From: Silene conica
Taxonomy: Eukaryota > Streptophyta > Magnoliopsida > Caryophyllales > Caryophyllaceae
DNA length: 64,000 nt
NCBI GenBank assembly: GCA_029255685.2
Contig: CM055311.2
Coordinates: 5,318,269 to 5,382,268, forward strand
Direction of reading: 5' to 3'
Position 1 is the stretch's first letter. Each line of letters begins with the position of its first letter. This document shows positions 37,203-46,218 of the stretch, piece by piece. The notes beneath the pieces are model-generated. The model was not told where the DNA came from. It searched no databases and was given only the letters and a program-made list of their open reading frames with translations. The translations under genes and the position numbers were made by a program.

Positions 37203-37695
37203 ATGCCTCCTTGTGTTCGTGTTGTCTACTTTGACAAAGAAGATAGGCATAAGTTTGAGCGTGATTACATACAATGGAAAAAGGAACAATTCACATCAAC
37301 AACAATGTTCAACACGCAGTACGTGCTGAAGGAAGCAGAGTACACCATCTATTGCTCAGTTCTGATGAGTTAATGACAAGCATTTTCAGCAGACTCAGCC
37401 ATCAAGACAAACGTAGTATGGCTGAAGTATGCAAAAAATGGGCTTCTCTGTTTGCAGTTAGCTTGATTATAGGAGTCAAGTAAAAAGCGAAAGGAGTGAT
37501 GGGTTGATCGCCAGGACAAGGTGGGGCCGTGTTTTTTCTATCCAATGTAGCTGCCTTGATTTACCAACAAAGGAAGCAAGATACATCTACCACGTTTGGA
37601 TGGAGGGTAATAGGGACCAAGACGATTTAAGTGTCTATGAAGATGGTCCGTTTAATATATTCTCAGAGGACGAAGCATATTACGACTCAGACTGA
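37203..37695 (+). pseudogene. F-box-like small protein, copy C, frameshifted
   Basis: ATG at 37203 opens with VVYFDKEDRHKFERDYIQWKKEQF, matching copy B. Near 37300-37340 the frame shifts by one base. The F-box-like segment is then clear (LLLSSDELMTSIFSRLS ... SMAEVCKKWASLFAV), and it is the best F-box match of the three. At about 37460 a second shift with loss of the TETSKV block leads to DYRSQVKSER and onward; the family ending EAYYDSD follows at 37695. Opposite strand to copies A and B, so at least one copy was inverted. Not functional as it stands. Confidence 0.6.
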
Positions 37696-38061
37696 TAACC
37701 CCGTAGCAACAATTATGATGCAAAAATGTTAAAAATTTAGATTGACTATTGTATTCCGATGATTTAAAGTTGAAGATTTAGACCAACAAGATAGAGTACT
37801 TGTGGGTGTAAACATATTGTATTAAATTATGAAATCCTAATAAAATTGTTCCTTTCATATTCGTAACAATCATTTTCGATATCAATAGTAACTATCAAGA
37901 TAATAAGTTTATTACATGTGTATACAATCATGAAAATGATTCCTACGTTCAAATACTCCATTCATTAGTTATACAATATATAATACTATGATATGAACCA
38001 AAATTCAAAACTTTGTTGAAATTATGAATATTTACATTATGAGAAATTACGTCCCTTGGAA
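37696..38061. other. Helitron 3' flank region
   Basis: AT-rich DNA without ORFs between F-box-like copy C and the terminal hairpin. Nothing else recognised. Confidence 0.5.
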
Positions 38062-38094
38062 TTCCGCGCGCATCGCGCGCGGAAGAACAACTAG
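38062..38094 (+). terminator. Helitron 3' terminus: hairpin plus CTAG
   Basis: TTCCGCGCGC-ATC-GCGCGCGGAA forms a perfect 10-bp stem with a 3-base loop (38062-38084). It is followed by GAACAA and CTAG (38091-38094), then host T. This is the Helitron transposition terminator, placed at the usual distance from the end. Strikingly GC-rich in an AT-rich setting. Confidence 0.92.
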
Positions 38095-39810
38095 TACAAT
38101 AAAAAATTGTGAACTAATTCTTTCTCTATATTGAACTTCGTCAAAAGGTAAACATAATAGACTCCTATAAGCACCAACTAATTGTATAGTTTCCTCTAAT
38201 TTCCACATAGGGTCTAAAATCATACAAAAAACGTAAATAATTGGAATATAAGACCAATACTTGAGCCACTTTGACTCCATGTTCGGAAGAAACCCGCTAA
38301 ACAAAGCATTATGACGATAAGTGTTAAAAAGTTCCGCAACAGGAATAACATTACAAATGAAATATGGAGCGGTAGGTTTATAAACATGTGAAAAAGAGAG
38401 AGTTGCAGAGTTAAAAGCACCTAATAAATCAATATACAAAGAAATTTTCGTCCAATCCTCCTCCGATAACGAGTTATCGGGAAAGGATCGGTTCCAAAAA
38501 GTAGTAAGAGGTTCTTTATAGGGAAGCATAGCACTCAACATAGTGTACATAGAATTCCACCGAGTGTTATTTTCGTCGGGAAATTTTATGCATTTAATTC
38601 CTGCGGCCTCACAAAAATCTTTCCATTGTTTTTGTCTCCATTTTGCCGAGTTAAAATGCAAAACAATTTTTTTAAACTTCGCATGATAATATTTAATGCT
38701 TTCGAGACCATCTTTAACACATAAGTTTAAAACATGACAAGCACATCTAACATGCAACAAATCACCCTCTGAAAAAAGATCATTTAAACTAGTTTTTAAC
38801 TTGCGAGCAACGGAAGTCATGGTAGATGCATTATCAAAAGTACAAGTTAAAATTTTAGATGCAAGTCCATAATCAGTAATACCGTTCATGATAATTGCAT
38901 GTGTATTATCGGCATTATGAGGGTATTCTAATTTAGCAAACTCAATGATTCGTTTTTGCATAGTCCAAGTTTTATCCAACCAATGAGCGGTAATGCATAT
39001 ATAATAATACTCGGTCCCCGAATCCCACCCATCGGCGGTTATACTAAATTTACAATTAGTCTTTCAAACTCGGAAATAAGGTTTTGTCGTGCCGTAAAAA
39101 ATAATATCATGCTTTTATTTCTAACGGCCCGCCTACTTGTTTCTTTGTGACAAGGTTGATTAGTCTTAACATATTCATTAAAAGCTCGGTGTTCAACCAG
39201 TGTAAACGGTTTTTTCCGTTTGAATAATCATTCTAGCCAATTTAGTGCTACATTCATCATAATTATAATTATAATTGGATGATTGGCTATCGGGGGTAGT
39301 CATGAATTGGTCCGTGGTAGGTTGACTACTTTCGGGTCGACTTTTACAACCTTTCCAATGTCGGTTTAAATGACCGGTACCACCGGAAGTAACACAACTA
39401 AATATTTTATTACAATATAAACATTTGCAAACCAAATTATTTTTACATTTAATAAAATGATTCCACGCTTCACTAGAACGACCCTTTTTACGTATTTCGT
39501 CCATCTCTTCTTTGGTTAACCATACATATGTTTCGGGTTGTTCGGATTGTATTTGGGGTGGCAAAGTTTCGGTAGATGATTCATGTTCGGACGGTGGTCT
39601 TACCCCTCCTCCCATCATAAAAGGCGGTAAAACGGGCATTGTACTAGGTCCGTCATAAGGTTGATTTTCGAAAATTGTATTGTCAAAATGCATGTTTTGA
39701 AGTTGTGACGGAGTAAAATTAATATATTGGTTCATGTTAAATTGTGGTTCGGGGTTTGGTTCCGACTCACTAACATAACGTGACCTCTTCGACGAGTTTT
39801 GCGAGTCCAT
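38095..39810 (-). pseudogene. hAT transposase, BED finger and catalytic core part
   Basis: Minus strand. ATG at 39810 opens a 205-codon exon with a low-complexity N-terminus and a BED-type zinc finger near residues 118-162 (AWNHF, CLYC, HLNRHWKGC). At the A-run near 39210 the frame shifts. Family sequence continues (EHRAFNEYVK ... PCHKETSRRAV), followed by a deletion or stops around 39060-39110. The core resumes with ITADGWDSGTEYYY and continues through LDKTWTMQKRII, TFDNASTM (one of the catalytic Asp), HVRCACHVLNL, NNTRWNSMYTML and LDPMWKLE to 38095. There the Helitron interrupts the gene; the rest is at 1330-1858. In Ac-type transposases this protein cuts at the TIRs. It is now dead. Confidence 0.88.
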
Positions 39811-40464
39811 AATTATAATCTATGTTAAAACACAAATTAATATCTAAATAGAATTAATTAATTAAATTAAAACAATAAAATAAAAGGTAGAGTTAGAAAA
39901 TGCAAACAAAGCTATCGGAAATTGGACTATCGGAATGAAGAATTGAACTTTGAACCCTTGCTTGAACCCGAATACCCGATTCAACAAATCCGATGTTATA
40001 AAACCCGATTGACTAATTACTCTTGCTTGAACTTCCGAATTTCCGATTCAACAAACACGATTAACTAATTACTTTATATAATTAATTATTTTATATTACT
40101 AATTATTTTATACTACTAATTATTTTATATAATATTTTTATATGTTTATAAGATAAGATAAGTATAAGAAATTGATTAAATTGTAAAGAAATGGATTGAA
40201 TTGTGAAGAAATTATAAGAATTATATAAGAATTAAGATAAGTAGAAGAGAATAAGAGATAGATTGAATTGTGAAAAAATGAATTGAATTAAGTTGGTATT
40301 TATAGAAGTTGGAAATAGGATTTATTTAGCAAAAAAAAAAACGAAAATGAGTACAAATTTACAACAGCCATAAACGGCTGGAACAAAAGAAAACAGAGGA
40401 AAAAAGCAAAACAGAGCAACCCAACGGCCATAAGCTCCAACAGCCATAAAAACGCCAACGGTCA
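39811..40464. other. hAT 5' non-coding region
   Basis: AT-rich leader and promoter side of the hAT transposase (minus strand), with many taatta/attat runs. No other gene. Confidence 0.5.
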
Positions 40465-40688
40465 CTAGCCCACTGTGCCGCCCACCGTGCCACCCACCGG
40501 GCCGTGCCCCATTGTTCCTGGGCCGGGCCGTGTCCCACCGTGCCTGGGTCGGGCCATGCCTAAGCAAGGAGATTTTTCGAAACTCGCGTCGGAGCCCGCT
40601 TGCAGCACGAACGGGCCTGGGCCGAGCCACCTCGAGGAGTGTGCTCGTGTCGTGCCGACCATGCCGGCCACCGTGCATGGTCACGAAA
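40465..40688. repeat. GC-rich subterminal repeat region of hAT, right side
   Basis: Repeats GCCCACTGTGCCG, CCCACCGTGCC, GGGCCGTGCC, GGGCCGTGTC and GGGCCATGCC. The composition and words match the left island (474-700). Likely transposase-binding subterminal repeats. Confidence 0.7.
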
Positions 40689-40699
40689 TGCCCACTCTA
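40689..40699 (-). repeat. Right terminal inverted repeat of hAT
   Basis: TGCCCACTCTA, inverse complement TAGAGTGGGCA, pairs with 463-473 at 10 of 11 bases. Confidence 0.82.
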
Positions 40700-40707
40700 A
40701 TACGGAC
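40700..40707. repeat. Right 8-bp target-site duplication of hAT
   Basis: ATACGGAC, partner of ATACGAAC at 455-462. Confidence 0.85.
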
Positions 40708-41052
40708 TATCAAACACCACCCCCTATAAATAGCACATGGCACGCCCCCTAGAGGACACGAGTTACACGACATACATACTCTCCATCTCTCTCTAGCTTT
40801 CATCTTACATAAAATTAAAGGAAATTTTGCAGTTTCTAGCTCTAGAAGGGTATTTCTTGGAACATCTTGGGTGCAATGATTATGAGGATATTTGTTTTGA
40901 TATCTGATCTTAGGCCTTTGCAAGGACAGAAGGTTAATTCTTGATCCCAATCTTTGTATCTTGTTCTTTGTTTATGACTATTAATCGTACACTATAAATT
41001 TGTTATAATCCTGCATATAAAGTATTGGGAATATGAATGGATATTTTCCCAC
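40708..41052 (+). other. LTR-like fragment, similar to the Copia-type LTR at 52359
   Basis: Contains a 'ccctataaatag' TATA-like start and then 'catcttgggtgcaat', 'tcttaggcc' and 'aaggttaattct', in the same order as 53120-53220 of the LTR at 52359-53338. Probably the right part of an older, related LTR that the hAT element entered. Confidence 0.4.
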
Positions 41053-42679
41053 ACTATATGTTGTACAAGTGAGGGTCGTAGAAATTGAGGAAGAGCAAAC
41101 ACAAAAGGTGACTCCTATGTTAGCACAAATTTGTGCGGTTCTGAAGGAGTATAGTGATATTTTTGTTGAGCCTAAGAGCTTACCGCCACACAGGAGCCAT
41201 GACATCCAGGTGTTCCTCCCATTAATGTGAGGCCATACAGGTACCTAGTAGTCCAGAAAAATGCTATTGAGCAAATTACTAAGGAGATGTTGGAGACCGG
41301 GGTTGTGAGGCCTAGTCAAAGCCCCTTCTCATCACCAATTGTCATGGTGAAAAAGAAAGATGACAGTTGGAGATTTTGTGTAGATTATAGGGAGTTAAAT
41401 AAACATACAGTTAAAGACAAGTTCTCTATACCTGTGAGGCTGTGATAAATGAGTTGTTAGATGAGCTCCATGGATCTTGGGTGTTTTCCAAAATTGATCT
41501 GAGGTCAGGTTATTGTCAGATCAGAATGTACCCTGAGGATATACATAAGACAACTTTTAGAACTGATGAGGGCCATTATGAATTTGTGGTCATGCCCTTT
41601 GGACTCACTAATTCCCCCTCAACCTTCCAAAGCTTGATGAACAACATTTTCAAGCAATTTTTGATGAAGTTTATCTTGGTGTTCTTTGATGATATCTTAG
41701 TGTATAGCCCTAACATGGATACACATGCTAAGCACCTGGATCAAACACTATAAATTTTGAGGAACCACAAATTATTTGCTAAAATGAGTAAATGCTCATT
41801 TATAGTAGCAGATGTAGACTATTTAGGTCATATAGTCTCTGCTGATGGAGTTGCAACTGACCCTCAAAAGATTAAAGCTATGACAGAATGGCCAAAACCC
41901 AAAGATGTTAAACAATTGAGGGGATTTATACGGATAGCTGGATACTACAGAAAATTCATTAAAAACTATGGCATTATTAGCAGATCCTTGACTAATTTGT
42001 TAAGGAAAAATGCCTTTGTATGGTGCTCAGAAGTTGAGGAAGCCTTTGATACACTCAAACAAGTCATGTGTCAGACCCCAAATACTTACACTACCTGATT
42101 TTAATTCCCAGTTTGAGGTGGAAACAGATGCGTCTGACAAGGGCATTGGTGTTGTGTTGGCCCAGAAAGGGCATCCCATAGCTTTCATTAGTAAGGCTTC
42201 CTCTGAAAAACATAGAGTTCTTTCTACCTATGAGAAAGAATTATTGGCTGTAGTAATGGCTGTGGATAAGTGGAGGCCCTATCTTACTGGAAGGCATTTT
42301 ATCATCAAAACTAATCATTTCAGCCTCAAATACCTATTGGGTCAGAAAATCACTAGTGCTTTCCAAGGTAAATGCCTACCTAAGCTTTTTGGATTGGATT
42401 ATGAGGTGATATACAGAGCAGGAAAGAAGAATGTAGTGGCAGATGCTCTGTCTAGGGTGGATGGGGCTGAGTTAATGTCTCTTTTGGTTTCCCAAATCAG
42501 ATCAGATCTTCTACAACGAGTAGCTAAGAGTTGGGATAATCCTGAGTTCCAGCAGATAATTCAACAACTGCAAGATGGTTCTTTTAATACTAGTAAGTTT
42601 AGTTGGCACAAGGGTCAATTGTTAAGAAAAGGGAAACTGGTGGTGGGTGCTGATGAGAATCTAAGAGATGAAATATGTG
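41053..42679 (+). pseudogene. Ty3 pol remnant: RT and RNase H
   Basis: RT motifs: [40 protein letters not shown] and the catalytic FFDDILVYS. RNase H: ETDASDKGIGVVLAQ ... STYEKELLAVV ... KTNHFSLKYLL. Then the GKKNVVADALSR linker. Breaks: frameshifts near 41205 and 41440, a TAA at 41751-41753 and a frameshift near 42085. The frame is entered by the inserted LTR at 42680. Dead copy. Confidence 0.88.
42675..42679. repeat. Left 5-bp target duplication (ATGTG)
   Basis: ATGTG before the left LTR; the identical ATGTG at 50764-50768 follows the right LTR. Confidence 0.92.
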
Positions 42680-44231
42680 TGATGCCCGTCGTTGAGGGTA
42701 CCAAAGATAAATTTTTATTCCTAACTTAAACAATTAGATAGTGAAAGTCAGGGTCGAACCACAAGGAGGTGGGGAATGTTTATTGTCTTAATGTTAATGT
42801 TTAAAGGTAACAAATTTGGGGGTTGATTGGTTGATTACTATATCTAAAGAAAAGATTAAAATAAAACAAGAATTAAAAGATGAGAATAAAATATAATAAA
42901 AGAGGATGCTAGGATGTTCGGGTAATAAATAGCTAAGGTAAAGTAAATCCTAAGGTCAACACGTATTGCAGTCGCGTAAGGGGTTGTAACATATCTTTTT
43001 AGGTCTATGCTACCTAATAGCTCCTTTCGGCCTATGCTATTAGTTCCTAGGTCTCACAATTATTGGGTGTCAACAATAAGGGTGATTCCTAAATCCCAGG
43101 TTACATACCTTTCAGCCTTGAGTAACCTATCCGTCTTAAGGTGTAAACCAATGCCCTTCCCGTATCTTTCAATCTTGGGTAGGTCATTACTAACATCCTA
43201 CAAGTCTCCTATTGGTCTCATTGCAGGATATTATAATTTATAAGAAAAGACGACATAAGAAAACAGACGCGAGTGGTCGACCGACCGGCTACTCCAGTCG
43301 GCCGACCACGGCCTCGGTCGACCGACCGACTATTCCAGTCGGCCGACCGGGGTCCTGCTACAGGTCGGGTTTTTCGGATTTTATTTACCTATGCATATTA
43401 TTCCCTACATCCTAACATATGAAAATTAGTTACTCATAACTGTTAAGACGAATATAAAATTGGGAATAAACATGGAAAACATAGTAAATAATCTAAGCAT
43501 GCAAGATTCAAATAAAGCTTGGGATTCTAACTTAACAATTGTAATAAAAGCAATAAGAACGATAATGAAACTAGATCAAAGAAGAATTACCACAATTGGA
43601 ATTAAGGTAGAACGGAATCAACTTTATTGAATACTTGGGAACTATTGAAAGATTGCAAAACTAAAAATATATGATGAGATTTTAGATAGTAAAAAGATGG
43701 TGTATTCGATAGATCAAAGATCAATAACCCTAATCACAAGATTAGTTTATATAGGGTAAAAACTAAGAGTTTCCTAAAGATTCTAATTCTACTTTATTTC
43801 CGAAAAAGACTCGCATGGGCTTCGTTCTGGTCGGCCGACCCGTTTAGCTGGTCGGTCGACCGCTTCTTGTTGGACTTCTCTTATTTCCGGCCTTTCTTGG
43901 AAATTGGGCTTCATGAAAATCAGGCTTGGTCGGCCGACCCGTTTGGGTGGTCGGTCGACCGCTTCCTCTGGGAAGTCTTCGGTTTTCCTCTTGGTTTGAC
44001 TTTTGGTACTTGATTTTGACTCCAGTTGACTTTCCATTTATTCCTTAATTAAGCAAAAGACTTGAGGATACGAATTTGGTGCTAAATTGCTTCTTTTCCG
44101 CATAAATCTGCAAAAATGCATAAAAATACGAAAGTACACAATTTGTGGGAAATAAAGGCTAAAACATAGTAAATGAGCGACCAAATACGTGTAAAAATAG
44201 ATGTAAAACATCATAAAATAGACACGTATCA
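42680..44231 (-). repeat. 3' LTR of the gag-only element
   Basis: TGATGCCCGTCG...CGTATCA on the plus strand. Contains four pairs of the 12-bp near-palindrome at 43275/43296, 43316/43337, 43829/43850 and 43928/43949. Matches 49212-50763 throughout by eye. Confidence 0.95.
43275..43960. repeat. Paired 12-bp near-palindromes, 21-bp spacing (LTR set)
   Basis: Sites are GGTCGACCGACC, AGTCGGCCGACC, GGTCGGCCGACC and GGTCGGTCGACC. Within each of the four pairs the start-to-start distance is exactly 21 bp. The same four pairs recur in the other LTR 6532 bp downstream (49807-50492). Confidence 0.9.
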
Positions 44232-46218
44232 AATTCCCCAAACCAAACCCTTGCTTGCCCTCAAGCAAGAAATAGACTCGATCTTAACTAATAGAACGAT
44301 TTCAATCTCAGAGCGAAATTTACATGTCAGCCTAGACCAATACCAAGTACAAAATGAGAAAGTATATAAATCATGCAAACGAGTTATGGTGTCGTCAAAC
44401 TTGCAAACATAAAGACTATAGAGACTTATACCATGGACTCTCGCGGTACGCTCGAGACACTCATGAAGCAAAGGGTGAGTATATGTAAAAGATAGAAAGA
44501 AGTAATTTTGTAGAGACACTCACCTAACTGCGACCCATGGAAACATGCCTGCAATCTAACACGAACAGGAATTCTACAACTTTGTATAACAATCTTATTT
44601 AATGACCCAGATACATGCAAATGAGGTACGAAAGATATGTGAGGTAAAAGGTAAAAGTGGTTAAGATGTTTTTGGATTGGTGGGGTTAGTAGCCAAGCTA
44701 GTAAAACCGATTCCCAATAACATATTTCACGACTTTTTGATATTAAGAAAGTGCCTTTTCTTGTGGCACGACTCTCACATTAAATAAGAAAGGACTCCCA
44801 AATATTTTGAATGAAGTACGGGAGTGATAACAAATAAAAGAAATGAATTTCTTGAAACGAAAATTTTTTCTGATGGTGCCAATTGGTCGACCGACCTGTA
44901 TATGCGGTCGGTCGACTGACTTTCGTAATTTCTGGATTTTTTTTTTTTTTTTTTTTCTTTTCTTTCTTTCTTTGAATTTTCTGTTCTTTTTCTTTTCTTG
45001 CTTTCTTTCTTTCTTTTCTCTTTTTGCTTATGATAGCACACAAACCAAGATGCCTCAAAAAATAATCCAATGACCACAGATACTAGCTTGGAAGGGTAGG
45101 CTAAGTATGGGATGTAGTTTTGGGGGAATAAAAAGGCAATTTTGGCTATGTGAAGCTTATGGGTAAATATGAGAAAAGGGATCCCAAATGCACGTATCAA
45201 GACTCACAAAACGAGATAGTAAAACAAGTATATAGCAATTCAAGTTCATGTTTATGCATATTGATGTAACATGTTCCAAGGGGAGTACTACTCACATCCT
45301 AGACAACTGGCTTAAGAATGAAACCAGGAAATAAGGCTCTAAAACTTAGAATGTATAAGTAGATTGCCAAGGTATAAGTCAAGTCTCAAGATATACAAAT
45401 TGACAAAAACTCGTAGATATGCAAAAGACTCTTATACTAAAACAAGTTGACAAGGCAAGATAAAGGCATAAACATGTAAGAAAGCAAAATCATCCTTGAA
45501 ATACTTTCGTTCCGACTCGACCTATATGCTAAAATAAACGTGCATTTTTTTGGAATTTTTGAATTTTTTAATTTTTTTTTGGATTTTTGTATATATAAGG
45601 AAAATAAAGAAAAGAATGATGCAAGACAGAAATGTAATAAACGTGTGACAAAATGCAATGCATGTAACACGAAACCATTCCCCAAACCAACTCGCACAAT
45701 GTCCCCATTGTGCATTAGCCTAAGTAAAGGTTTCAGAAAATTAAAGGAAAGATGCAAAGAAATAAAAACTAAGGAAAAACTGGAAAGAACTCACTGGGTT
45801 AAAAGATGTAAGAGAAAAACCTCCCCAAACCAGCGTAAGCTGGGAGGTTTTGGTGGCTAGCAGTGCCACTCAGGTATCCAATTTGAATTCACGAGTCCCA
45901 ATGAAGGAAACGAAAGACCGTTGGGGACAGTAGGTCGACCGACCGGTGTTTCTGGTCGATCGACCTCCTGTGAACAGTGGAAAATTCTGCGAAACAGCGC
46001 CCCTGGTCGACCGACTGATGATTCTGGTCGGTCGACCAGTTTAGTCCTGGAGGTCTTCTTTTCTTCGGAAATCCTGAAAAAGCAAGAAAAAAAAAAAGTG
46101 CGCCCAACAATGCGCGAGATGCCAAAACGATTCTAAAAGTCTTAACTACTAGCAAACCGAACTAAAAAGTTTCACACAACATAAAATAAATTGTCTTAAA
46201 ACTGTAATTTAAAAACAA
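44232..46218. other. Non-coding 3' part of the gag-only element
   Basis: About 2 kb between the gag-protease stop and the 3' LTR (element strand). It replaces the RT/RNase H/integrase region of autonomous relatives. The polypurine tract (minus-strand GGTTTGGGGAATT, 44232-44244) abuts the LTR. There is a poly-T/TTTC low-complexity run at 44938-45022. Three palindrome pairs lie at 44885/44906, 45933/45954 and 46005/46026. No domain-bearing ORF on either strand. Confidence 0.75.

Larger units (their letters stand above)
1859..38094 (+). mobile_element. Large Helitron carrying Rep-Pif1 and accessory genes
   Basis: The 5' end is TCTATAACCC at 1859, preceded by A (1858). The 3' end is a perfect 10-bp hairpin (38062-38084) followed six bases later by CTAG (38091-38094) and then a host T. 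This fits the Helitron rules: insertion between A and T, 5' TC, 3' hairpin plus CTRR, no target duplication. Removal restores an uninterrupted hAT reading frame, which independently fixes both ends. It encodes the HUH-Rep/Pif1 helicase on the plus strand (14691-19160), two RPA1-like genes, two dsRNA-binding-like genes and three F-box-like copies. After subtracting the nested retrotransposon (22532-32385) the Helitron is about 26.4 kb. Confidence 0.85.
463..40699 (-). mobile_element. hAT superfamily DNA transposon, decayed and split by a Helitron
   Basis: The ends are TAGAGTTGGCA (463-473) and the inverse complement of TAGAGTGGGCA (40689-40699), with 8-bp target duplications outside. Inside, on the minus strand, are a BED zinc-finger exon (39193-39810), the central transposase region (38095-39060) and the C-terminal dimerisation region (1475-1858). 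GC-rich subterminal repeats lie next to both ends. Total span is 40,237 bp; subtracting the 36,236-bp Helitron at 1859-38094 leaves 4,001 bp, a usual size for an autonomous plant hAT element. The transposase has frameshifts, stops and an internal deletion, so it is no longer active. Confidence 0.88.

Noticed and set aside
43007..43415. Two ORFs in the gag-only element's LTR, repeated at 49539-49947
   Set aside because: Repetition is due to the LTRs; the GRPT/VDRP peptides are translations of the palindrome pairs in another frame.
43275..43960. CRISPR-like spaced repeats
   Set aside because: The repeats are 12 bp, palindromic and paired within a eukaryotic LTR element; there is no array with unique spacers and no cas genes.
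44775..45200. Lys/Glu/Arg-rich ORFs on the minus strand
   Set aside because: Produced by poly-T and TTTC low-complexity DNA in the non-coding part of the gag-only element.
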